DNA of 64,000 nt from Schistosoma haematobium (lineage: Eukaryota > Platyhelminthes > Trematoda > Strigeidida > Schistosomatidae). The position numbers and the translations under genes were made by a program. Below, piece by piece: positions 12,901 to 21,909 of the stretch (within the stretch, counting starts at the first letter, position 1; each line of letters starts with the position of its first letter). Location: assembly GCF_000699445.3 (NCBI RefSeq), contig NC_067197.1:30301809-30365808 (forward strand), given 5' to 3'. The notes under the pieces were generated by a model. That model had not been told where the DNA came from. It made no database searches and saw nothing but the letters and a program-made list of their open reading frames with translations.

Positions 12901-15900
12901 CTCAGTCTAGTTTCTGTTGACAGATATCTTGTAAGATCATTTTGGCTGGCAATACTATTGGAGCTATAAACCTAATCGGATCAAAAATAGATGCTACATA
13001 CGACAAAGTAATTCTTCTGGTTGAGTTTCTATGAAATGCATGGACTTCGAAATACAATTCGCCAGTTCGGACGTTTAACTCCAGTATTTTTTTTACTTGC
13101 CTCGTTGGACTCACAAACGTAAGTGTTGCCTTCAATACGGTCTTCCTCTAGAATGAACTTAAGCACTGCTATTAGTCCATTTAGTTAAGTTAGATCCTCC
13201 TACGCTTAGAATGCTTTTGAAATGTGAATATATCACTTGGGCTTCTCATATAGTCTCCACAACTATCAATAAATCGTCCACATAGAACTGTCCCTTGGAT
13301 GCTTTCGTAATACATTTGAGGAAATTATCTTGATGATCATAAGTCGTTTTCTGCAAAGCAAACGTAGCGCAGTATGGCGATGAGGTTGCTCTGAACAGAT
13401 GGAGTTTCATTATATAGACCTCTGGCTCCGTTCTAAGTCCCCTCTTGACCACCACAAATACCTGAATGTTTGGATCGTGTAGCGGAACTACTACTTGGTG
13501 ACACATGGCTGTAATGTCCACCATAAGACTTATTAGTCGTCGCCGAAACCTGTTCAAGATATCTACTAAGTTATTGACTAAATCAGGTCCAGAATCAACA
13601 TTCTTGTGTCAAAGACGTCCCGGCATACTGAGCTGTACAATCGAACACAATGCTTAACTTGCTGGGCTTCTTGGTATAGAAAACAGGGTGATGAGCAAGA
13701 TACCAAATTCGATCATCGATTTGGTTATCCTTTACCTTTTTTAGCATAATGCCGTCCTACATGCCGAGTCATAGTGATGACATAATCTTGAAGTAACTTC
13801 TCATCCCAACTAAGTCGACCCTTAAAACAGCTAAGTCTACTTTCCGTTAATCTTCTGTTATCAGGTAGTTCACGTTCATATTGCTGAAAACAAAAAAGAA
13901 ATATAAGTTTGATAAAGTTACCTTGAGTTTTTGCAGCAGCTGCAGCAGCTTTTGCTAGTGCAATCGCAGAAGCCAAAGAGCCATCCGGGAAATCTTTTAC
14001 CGATCCATTTATTTTAGGTTCATTAGTTTCTTCGTCCCATCTGGAGCGACGTCTTTTGGTAGGGATAAATTCATCAATTTCTGATTTGCAATTATCTACA
14101 GCTTCAGGTTCTAAGACAAAAATGTGTTATTGAACATGAAGTTCTAAATAAACTGTTACTAAATACTAATTGTTAACAGCACATCTAGATCAAATGAATT
14201 TTACATTCAAGCACATCTGGAAATCAGTGAAAACCTATTACCTAACTTAAATAAAAAAAATAAGTCTGATGATAGCAATGACCCATTGTTTTTCACAATC
14301 TTGAGATGGTGGGGAAGATTTGTAGCTCAGATGGATGATTTTGGTGGTTTTGTTCTCTGAGCTGGATGATTTGGTCGTGGAGCTTTCATTGTTCTACCTG
14401 AAGTTTGTGCTGATGATGTCGTTCAGAAGAACGATCAAAGCCCCACGACCAAACCATCCAGCTCAGAGAACAAAATTTTCACAATCTTGCACACGATATA
14501 TAACCCTAGTGTGAGACTTACGACATCCCAGAAACGTGTATCACTTCGAAAACATAGCTAAGACAACAAAGTAGTTTTATATCTGCTTAGATTCCCAAAC
14601 AACGCAGTAGTTAAATAACAGCTCCCACATTTTTAATGACAATTTTGAGCTCGACTAAGTACTCATATCGTTATTCTATATAAGAGAGAATCTAAGATGA
14701 CAAGTAGAACAGTAGATACCAATAAATCAAGATAACAAATACAAGCATAGTCATTGTAAAAGACAGTGAATCTTATGTAGTGAGTGGTCTTGGTGGGAAA
14801 AGCCAATTTATTTTATGCAAAATTACACAGTCATTAAAAAGGAAGAATGTATTTGTAAAATCTCAGCGAAAGAATTTGAAGTAATTCCAATGTTTCGCCT
14901 GGCAATCTGGCCCAAGCTTTTTCAAGGAAAATATAATCAAACAACAAAATTATCGAATATAAATAGGTAAACCGAAGAACCATGTACCTATTTATATTCG
15001 ATAATTTTGTTGTTTGATTATATTTTCCTTGAAAAAGCTTGGGCCAGATTGCCAGGCGAAACGTTGGAATTACTTCAAATTCTTTCGCTGAGATTTTACA
15101 AATACATTCTTCCTTTTTAATGTCTCACATTAACTCGGCGCCCAAATATTGTGAAACTATTCGTTCAAATTTAAACGAAAGTTCTTATTTAAAATTACAG
15201 TGTTTTTTGGAAAATATGAAACTCATACATTAAATATATTATTTGCACATTTCCAGCTGTCCTGTACATACTTCTTCCTTCTTCCAATTCAGTTTTTATT
15301 CCAATTTCTCTCTGTTACCTTTTCTCTTCTATTTATTTTAATCTTCTGCTGGCAGATATTCTAGTTCCGATTGCTGCTATATACTACTTATATCTGTTAG
15401 CATAAGCAACATACACCACACATATCGGTGATTTTATTTACACAGATGTCGCGCTGTTGGCTTGACTCAGATTGCAAAGACCAGATTTTTGAGTGTTTTT
15501 TATTTACTTCATTGAATGTCATTAAACCCATCAAATATTAGTATTACTGGTGAACGCTAAGTCATGTTTATGGCAGCTACAAGGACAGTACCAAACAACT
15601 AGTTAACATAAAGCTTGCTATTACAGTAAAAGCAGAGCGTCTAACTCTTATGTATTCTTATCTTTTATGATCTTCAAACGAAGTACGTATTCATAGTATA
15701 CTGCAGTTTGATGAAGACGCTGACAAAATCCAGTTTTTCCACCACCTTAAGCAACATTCCAGGGAAGTTTTGGATACGATTCTCTCCCTCCAAATGCAAA
15801 CTATTGCTTCAGGACTGGCCTGCGCCTGTCCCTTAATGATAGGGAGTGAAGTAGTTGGGCGCGTCAACTGCCTCACTCATCTTGAACGTTCCACTAGCTC

Positions 15901-18706
15901 TAGTGAGTTGCTGTTTGATGAAATTACGGGACGGATTCCAAAGGCTCGGTTGGTCTTTGACAACTTAAGACTCTTGTAGCGTAGGCGAGATATCCGTCTG
16001 CCGACAAAAGGATGAGTTTACTGAGCAACATTTCGCACTGATCTATTTTTCAGGTGTGAAACATGGTCATTAGAAATAGAGGATATTCGTAGATTACTAT
16101 TATTCGATGAAAAGAGTCTTTGAGATATAACCCGAATACTTTTAGACCACAGAGTGAGCAATGCTGAGGTTAGGAATAGGGCACTTGGCAAAGACGACAT
16201 ATTGGTTGGTGAGGTTGTTGGTCTTCATCAACTGATGATTAGAACACTTATTACGTATACCTAACCACTGCCTAACTTGACGAATGACGCTCACTGGTGC
16301 AGAAGTAGGTTGGAAGAACGCTAAAGGCGGTTAAACCAAGACGTGGCATCAGGCTACAAAGTCCCTGGAAACTGGACTGAACCATGTAGACATGTGTAGA
16401 TCAACTAGATTGACAAATGGTCAGAGTTTTCGTGACATGGCTCAGGATTGTTCAAAATGACGTAGGTGCATTCACATTTTGTCCTCCCTGATAACCGGAG
16501 TCCCATAATCTGCTTATACTTTTCTGTTCTTTTTTAATACCTAGTCTTTTATACTACTTGTACTGCTACTTTACTACTCCGGAATTCGACTTGACTTTAT
16601 CTCCCTGTGTTGTAGTATAGCAACTTGGACTAAACATGTTAGATTCTATATTGTACACGACTGACAGTGATACAAGGATTAAAATATTGAAAACAAACAT
16701 TTCAATACAAAAATAAAAGCGTAAATAAGAGTTAGCCTATTTCCAGGTGATATTTAAAGTGATTCATTTCCAAGTGTTATTACTTCCAATGGCTGCTATT
16801 TTTTCACATACTTTGACAAAATCTGACCATAATGAATCCAAACTTGGTGTAGTTTCAACTTTGATGCATGATATACCAATAATGTAGTTCCGCACAATAG
16901 AGTTGGATTTATTTAACTTATTCTACTCTATGCTGCCTCCACTTAATCGATTCTCTCAACGGAGTGTTCCGCCACACACAAACGATATCTCAACATATAA
17001 AGACTTGGTTTCGCCACACTTCTGATATTATTGTCTAGTCAAAACGTGTCTGGCTCAGTTTTGTGTAGTGGTGATTTGTTTACCTGACTAGTACTTTAGA
17101 CAAATTGGTGAAAAAAATTCATAACATTTTCTTACATTTCTTCTTAGGCAACCTCACTACGACTGAATAGTTAACGAAGCCAAATTACTATCTACCCCAA
17201 ACTCGACTCAATTTGAGGGCGAACATTTGAATAATGCAGAAAGACAAACCGAAGAGTACGAACTGATCACTTTATAGCAGTGAACAAACTTTCATGGAAG
17301 GGGAATCAAGGAGACAAGACTAAGAGGAATGGAATAATCGGCATCACATATTATTTTAATTCTGAAATGAAAACATTCTTTAGGATAACACTTTGTATTT
17401 TTAAAATAAACAGTGGGTGAAGTTTTTTACATTCCGATCCCTTCCCAAAGCACTAATCATAGTTTTGAAAATGACACATGAACACCAGAACAAATAGCTT
17501 TGCATTTTGACGTCATTAGTCCCAATCGTTTGCAGTATATCTACATTCGATTAATATGTCATAAAATTATCTGATAGTCTTAGTCACTATGATAGGAAGT
17601 TACGACTGCACAACATGGAAACTTGCATATTTCCGCGAGCTTCACTTTCTGAGCGTATAAACCGGATTTTCGATACAACGAAATAGCTGAGTCTTTGAAT
17701 AAATTAACTTTAATTTACAACTTTTACAAGTTTCCTGTGAATAACCTGCCTTTTATCCATGAACTATACAGGTGACTGACTATCTTACCGTATTGGGCTC
17801 CTAAGGACAAGTTTCAAGCCTAATCTATTTTGGTGTAAACGGTTGACACCATTGGCACTCACATGGTGCAGTCTTGGGCAACGTGCGTAAACACGTACTT
17901 CGAGAGGTACATTATTGAGTAAATTACCAAGCCACGACTATGAAGTGACCTAAACCATAACGCTGGTAAACACTGCACCAGTTCATTTTTACGATATTTA
18001 TGACTTTGATAATGCAGCTCGTGAACTGTACAGGCCCCCCGGCTGTGTATCATGGCAAAGATAAGTCAAAATACGGTAAACACGAACTTACTGACTGAAC
18101 TACTGAGTGTCTTTTGCTTACGAACATCGGCCAATCTTTTTCTAAAGAACTTGTACTCATTAGTCTCTGGAAGCGTCAGGAACCTAAGAGAACATGAATT
18201 AGGATCACGAAAACCAACGTACCAATACTGTATGCTATCCTCAAACTTCTTTATTTCTGCTTCGCAAAGACTGTGGGACATACCAGAAACACGTAGGACC
18301 AACGATTCGATTGCCACCAAAACCTTTGAATCATCGGGAATAACTGGAAATATGGCACTTAGAATTCCATTCATAGAATAGGGAGATAAAAATTCCACAC
18401 AAAGCAACTACCTGTTTCACTCTCCGTTTTGCATTGCTTGCTAAAAACAAATAGTTTACTGGTGTAGTATAAGCTACCTGTCAAATTCATCCGTATTTTC
18501 TACCTTTACTACCTAAACAGAAAAATGGACAAAATATATGAAGCTACATTCGGAATAACAGGCTTCTCAATAGATACTCTTTCTTGTTCAGCTAGAGGAA
18601 TAAGACATAACTGTTTGATAATTACCTTGCATTTGCTTGAACAATTCCATAAAACTTCCATCATTCTTGAATGGTATTTTGGACATTTTCATGTAACGCC
18701 AGATTA
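3917..18706 (-). CDS. SUGP1: SUGP1 homologue: SURP and G-patch domain splicing factor (3' end not found)
   Basis: Eight exons in transcript order: 18706-18626 (start provisional), 18343-18092, 14110-13922, 10642-10560, 6943-6730, 6083-5986, 4330-4176, 4046-3917. All junctions have AG/GT borders and compatible phases. Order of motifs: [14 protein letters not shown], matching the animal SUGP1 N-terminus; one SURP-like domain ending [27 protein letters not shown], a UHM-ligand-type motif; an Ala-rich helix; [58 protein letters not shown]; the G-patch ([20 protein letters not shown]); then [20 protein letters not shown]. In animals SUGP1 works with SF3B1 and recruits a DEAH helicase through its G-patch during branch-site recognition in the nucleus. 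About 400 residues are visible, against about 645 in vertebrates. The initiator Met and final exon are unresolved; one SURP is seen where vertebrates have two. Confidence 0.9.
4715..4850 (+). repeat. Fold-back SINE-like element, copy A (lacks right arm)
   Basis: Left end GAGATGGTGGAGAGATTTG, A-box-like TAGCTCAAGTGG and left arm GGTTTGGTCGTGGAGC match copies B (14304-14475) and C (24432-24595). The central segment, GAACGACATCATC through CTTCAGGTAGAA, is in the reverse orientation to copy B, and the right arm is missing. Lies in a SUGP1 intron. Confidence 0.7.
5240..5412 (+). other. Possible unassigned plus-strand exon
   Basis: An acceptor-like TTTCGTTCCAG is followed by an open frame with coding-like composition (includes [20 protein letters not shown] and [14 protein letters not shown]), and a GTAAAT donor-like site follows. 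It sits inside a SUGP1 intron on the opposite strand. No partner exon was identified and the protein is not recognised. It could be a nested gene, a retrotransposon gag remnant or chance; the frame stays open to 5589. Confidence 0.25.
6960..8530. other. SUGP1 intron, nothing recognised
   Basis: AT-rich intron sequence between SUGP1 exons at 10642-10560 and 6943-6730. No exon, RNA gene or clear repeat was recognised before the RTE copy that starts near 8535. Confidence 0.4.
8535..10200 (+). mobile_element. Decayed RTE-like LINE (SR2 type), interrupted by an LTR
   Basis: Plus-strand translation shows RTE debris in order: [20 protein letters not shown] and [12 protein letters not shown] (8540-8690); the tract around 9050-9560 with [50 protein letters not shown] and KVRIFNT (about 9600-9760); then a very degraded C-terminus to about 10200. 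Motif order follows the normal element, but the catalytic RT palm is missing. An LTR-like sequence (8700-9072) splits the copy. It lies in a SUGP1 intron on the strand opposite to that gene. Confidence 0.7.
8700..9072 (+). mobile_element. LTR remnant nested in the RTE copy
   Basis: Begins TGTTGTGAC and ends CCCAACA, so it has short inverted TGTTG/CAACA ends. Its centre (GATATGAATCATTATATTTC, then ACCATAAAATAGAAAATAAC) matches the solo LTR at 60810-61326 and the reversed copy at 24945-25374. RTE sequence resumes at about 9073. No clear target duplication remains: ACAGA lies on the left and AGAGG on the right. Confidence 0.6.
10650..12160. other. SUGP1 intron, nothing recognised
   Basis: Intron between SUGP1 exons at 14110-13922 and 10642-10560. 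Short open frames occur (for example 11411-11617) but none resembles a known protein and none has convincing splice borders. Confidence 0.4.
12162..12768 (+). mobile_element. Non-autonomous retroelement with a tRNA-Trp-derived head and a LINE-like tail
   Basis: The head (12167-12239) is a decayed tRNA-Trp: the anticodon arm CTGACTCCAGATCAG with CCA anticodon and the B-box/T-arm GCGTGTTCAAATCACG are nearly intact, while the acceptor stem mismatches. The body (12240-12690) matches 275-677 through shared blocks such as ATGGTGCACATAGGCTCCAG and CCTGCTTCGG. The tail (GGCGCATATATATTTGGT to 12768) matches the 3' tail of the LINE copy at 275-1594. No coding sequence lies between body and tail. A possible 7-bp target duplication, GAAATGA, is at 12155-12161 and 12769-12775. 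Likely transcribed by polymerase III when active. Confidence 0.7.
12167..12239 (+). pseudogene. tRNA-Trp (CCA)-derived pseudogene, head of the retroelement
   Basis: 73 nt alignable by eye to a eukaryotic tRNA-Trp. The anticodon stem-loop with CCA and the TTCAAAT T-loop are preserved. The D-arm carries an extra base, and the acceptor stem has at least two mismatches plus G-T pairs, so this is not a functional tRNA. Confidence 0.65.
12895..13885 (-). mobile_element. BEL/Pao LTR retrotransposon, reverse transcriptase remnant
   Basis: Minus-strand translation follows BEL/Pao pol order: [19 protein letters not shown] (about 13860), a [20 protein letters not shown] and [13 protein letters not shown] segment (about 13700-13630), [35 protein letters not shown] and [12 protein letters not shown] (the YVDD catalytic box, near 13270), then [20 protein letters not shown] and [14 protein letters not shown] (about 13030-12920). 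Frameshifts and stops separate the blocks; gag, integrase and LTRs were not seen. It lies in a SUGP1 intron, same strand, beginning about 40 nt after an exon's donor site. Confidence 0.8.
14304..14475 (+). repeat. Fold-back SINE-like element, copy B, with 14-bp target duplication
   Basis: Starts AGATGGTGGGGAAGATTTG with A-box-like TAGCTCAGATGG, and has inverted arms (GAGCTGGATGATTTGGTCG against CGACCAAACCATCCAGCTC) around a central segment containing GCTGATGATGTCGTTC. It ends GAGAACAAAA. It is bounded by a perfect 14-bp direct repeat TTTTCACAATCTTG at 14290-14303 and 14476-14489, the length expected for LINE-driven insertion. Lies in a SUGP1 intron. Confidence 0.8.
14832..15122. repeat. Near-perfect palindrome, 138-bp arms, 15-bp spacer
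   Basis: Arm 14832-14969 is the reverse complement of arm 14985-15122, with equal lengths and at least one mismatch (CAATG against CAACG). The spacer is 14970-14984. The arms include GGCGAAACGTTGGAATTAC and AAGCTTGGGCCAGATTGCC. No target duplication or coding content was seen. It lies in a SUGP1 intron; a transcript would fold into a long hairpin. Confidence 0.9.
15125..15690. other. SUGP1 intron, nothing recognised
   Basis: AT-rich intron sequence after the palindrome. The stretch near 15350-15420 resembles 55360-55400 (both contain TATATCTGT and AACATAAG), so it may be a piece of a dispersed repeat. Confidence 0.35.
15700..16660 (+). mobile_element. Decayed group-1 LINE 3' region
   Basis: Translations recall the C-terminal half of the group-1 [23 protein letters not shown], then [18 protein letters not shown] followed by [44 protein letters not shown] and VGLHQL, with many stops and frameshifts. 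A plausible 3' untranslated tract continues to about 16660. It lies in a SUGP1 intron on the opposite strand. Confidence 0.6.
16670..18090. other. SUGP1 intron, nothing recognised
   Basis: AT-rich intron DNA between the LINE remnant and the SURP exon at 18343-18092. A second SURP domain, expected from vertebrate SUGP1, was looked for here and not found. Confidence 0.4.
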
Positions 18707-18819
18707 CTAATTTTATCGTAAATCCAATCGATTCATCAAAACAAACAGAATCAATTGTTGTGGTCAAAGTAGGAGGAGCTTTCACTTCAAATGGTTGTGG
18801 ACGGAAAATAAGAAGCTTT

Positions 18820-20575
18820 CGCTTAGCGGACTTCCGCATCTGGTGGCAGTGGATCACCAATACCTCAGGCAGGAACCTCTAAGACGCCTGTACTCCAACT
18901 TGCCTAACTTCTATGTCCAGCTTCAGCTGATGACCATTGTTTCACCGTAGGAACCTGTGTATATGAAAACAAGCATGGATAAATAAGTTGTGATACACGA
19001 ATCCAAAGTTATCTAGGAAACTGTGATTAGCGAAGTGCCTAGGGGTACATTTTTGGGGCTTGTGTTATTTCTCCTGTGTGTAAATCACCTTCCTAGTATC
19101 CTAACATCATCGGTTTTTGTTGTATGCTGACAACGTCAAGACAAAAAGTAAATGTGGTGGTTTAAAGGGTCAAAATGACCTGGGGAAATTATCTGACTAG
19201 TCTAAAAATTGGCAGTTGTCGGCAAATAACGGTTCGTGATGACTCTCTCATAATTATGAACCTCAAAGACAGCCTTGACCTTTCTCTCAGTTTGCAGGAC
19301 AAAAATGACAGGATGATCTGAGGTGCATTGAACAAGAAACTTGAACTTCCTAGAATAGAGTCTTTGACGGTCACACGGCTCACTCTAGGAAAGGAATCTA
19401 AGCATCAATATCACCCGAGTCTACTTCGTGTAGCACTAAGGAATGCTACCGATGTAGAGAATGTCCTGCTAGCTAGTCATTTACTGGAATCTGATGGGAA
19501 CGTAGGAATACTGGTCGACACATCGTATTCTGAGCGCAATCTCAACCGGAACATCCCTAAAGAATCTCGCGAGAAGTTTTTCCGCGAAAGAAATGTAATT
19601 ATGCAAAGTGTACCAGAAAACACAGACCCTAGTCAAGCAAATTCTGATATTAGGGAATGGAAATTCATCAAACAGTCCTTTAGGCTCAAAAACATACTTG
19701 CTCAACATGTAACGAGACTAGCGAAGGAGGACGGTGATTCTAAACCCCGGCTAATGAGGATAACTTTCCCATCCTCCCATATGGCGGCTGCAACTCTGGA
19801 AGCATTTCGTACCAACAGACGTCGGTTGCCAACTGGAATCCACATGCACGCGGACAGGCCATATGAAACCAGGACCAAGCACAAAGGCAAGTCGGAGCCG
19901 ATAATTACACTTGTGGACTGTCTTGACGATAAAAAAAACGTGTAAAGGACAGGGCCTACCAACTCAGTAAACCTTATATAGGTAGGCTACGTGTCCATTG
20001 ACGTAAGGCTCATACAGACAAACAGGACGTGGAAGCTCACTCGTTTCACATTGAGGGCATAAACTGCTTATACATGAACGCCGCGAGTCTATCAAACAAA
20101 ATGGATGAGCTACGTGAACTTAGCAACGCTACCAATGTTCATCTGATAGGAATATCTGAAACTTGGACATCTCAGTTCTCGGACCAGGACCTAGCAATAC
20201 CTGGGATGTCTTTGTTTTGCAACGACAAGAAATCAGGAATTGGGGGTAGAGTAGCCGTATACAGACGATCTTGCTTGGAGGTGCACCAAGTTCACAACCA
20301 AGAGTTTAACAATCTTGAGAAATCCATATGGTGCTCTGTAAGGTTGTCTACTACTTCGAGGTGCCTAGTCGGAGTCATATATAGGAAGCCCACTGCCGAC
20401 ATCGAGTATGACAGTCGTATGCTGGAAGGACTATCACTCTCTACTCGTTTCGGATTCACTCATTTCCTGATTCTAGGGAACTTGAATCTCCCTAGAGTCA
20501 ATTTCGCTTGGAGAGCACCTGTGGGCTGTCCCCGTGCACAACTCTGCAGTGTAGTCTGCCGCATGAAATCCGTAT
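18820..20575 (+). mobile_element. CR1-like LINE, ORF1 and endonuclease part (truncated)
   Basis: 19328-19945 encodes an ORF1-like protein (REKFFRERNVIMQSVPENTD, RLMRITFPSSHMAAATLEAF, RRLPTGIHMHADRPYETR). 20029-20520 encodes the start of an endonuclease domain: YMNAASLSNKMDELRELSN, HLIGISETWTS, KSGIGGRVAVYRR, LVGVIYRKPTAD and a decayed catalytic GNLNLPRVNF where active copies usually have GDFNLP. The element breaks off near 20520-20575 and abuts an antisense RTE copy, so it has no RT. 18865-19180 is probably its 5' leader, inferred from position. Confidence 0.75.
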
Positions 20576-20589
20576 GGTAGTGATGATCT

Positions 20590-21905
20590 TCTCAGATACA
20601 CCATAGTGTAAATGAAGGTTATTTAAAGTTCTTCTATCCACTCTGTCAGATGCTTTCCCAAGGTTAGGGGTGTTCATATATAGTGATGAACTCCACTCAA
20701 TTGAATTTTCGTCAGTGATCCGTAGTGTCGTGATTTGGTCGGTATATGATTGGGCCTTACGGAATCCAGCCCGTTATCTTGAAGTTGGGCATCAACTGGA
20801 TCCTTCAGTCCGTTCAGCAACACTGTCGGAACTCATCTCGTAGCTGATTGTAGTACAATGCCTTTATAGTTCTCATCCATGCCGAGATCTCCTTTTTTTC
20901 TAGTTTGTCGTCACTTGTTTTTCTTCCCAAACCCTTCTGAGTAAGATGTTGAGCATCTTTGCAATTATCCCTATGCCTGACGTCAGTGCTTCAGTTGCTG
21001 TATTCTCTGGCCGTGCTGTCTTCTCATTCTTGATTTGTCTGGTGGACATGGTAATTTCTTCGATTGTCGGTGAGGTAAGAACTACGGGAAGGCACATGTG
21101 TGCTGTCTCAATGTTTGGTGGGCGCAGTGAGGCTGGTCTATTCAAGAGCTCTTCAAAGTGCTCTACCCACCCGTTCCGCCGTTTCTGAATCACAGTGATT
21201 TTCTTACCTCCACCGAAGCACACATCTTCTGTCCAGTTTATATTCAATGGGTTTGAGTTACTCAGGGGGTGAAGCTTTAATTTGTGGACGACTATGAGCG
21301 GCGCTTAAATGACCATGGTATGTCCACCTACTTATTAGGGTTAAATGAGGGTTACATATTTGTGTGAGTAATTAGGATTAGGATTGACAGTTGAATGAGA
21401 TTTAATGTTTTCATCACGCACTGACATCAGCCATAATGCCAAAATGATACTTAACCAAATAAGTGAATAAATATCGCGCCGAAATCCATGACCTGAGATG
21501 TCAAATCTAATTGCTTCGTGCATAAATTATAGTCTCACCATTCCGAACACCGCCAGGATGTATCTACTTACTTTCGTAGCTACTTGGTTGGTCCGCCTAG
21601 TTTCTTGCATTGTGAGAACATTCTATATGCCTATGTGAGTTTTTACGTTTGTTGTTAGAGGGGGTAAGTGGCCTCATGACTCCCATGGAATCTCGACCTT
21701 TACCATTAGACGTTATAACTCTTCTAAATGAAAGTCCTTCAACACTCAGGGCAGAGTCCAACTGGCCCTAATGGTTTTCAGTTAAGCGTTCTTTAGCTAA
21801 TTGTCTTTTACGGGGCGGGTGTGTTAATCCCATGCCCAGCCCTCCCCCATTATCCGAGCTTCAGACTGGCAATAACCCTAGAGGACCTACAAGTAGAGTT
21901 GAATT
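20590..21905 (-). mobile_element. Decayed RTE-like LINE (antisense)
   Basis: Minus strand 21247-20900 encodes the start of an RTE RT region: RRNGWVEHFEELLNRPASL, TIEEITMSTRQIKNEKTARP, LTSGIGIIAKMLNILLRRVW. 20880-20590 continues with broken RT motifs (TDQITTLRI, SIEWSSSLYMNT, VDRRTL). 21905-21580 resembles the 5' leader of the RTE copy at 36890-36600, including the CTTCTAAATGAA block. The endonuclease is missing between the leader and the RT. Confidence 0.65.
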
Positions 21906-21909
21906 GTGG

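Noticed and set aside
13725..13885. Frame following exon 14110-13922 as a further SUGP1 exon
   Set aside because: In the phase left by the preceding exon it stops at once, and its protein matches BEL/Pao pol rather than SUGP1.
14401..14445. Hammerhead-ribozyme-like core: CTGATGA, a 7-bp hairpin with AGAA loop, then a GAA-type segment in the fold-back element
   Set aside because: No sequence between the possible cleavage site and CTGATGA can form stem I, copy B has lost the GAAA, and the pairing is already explained by the palindrome arms. Not reported as a ribozyme.
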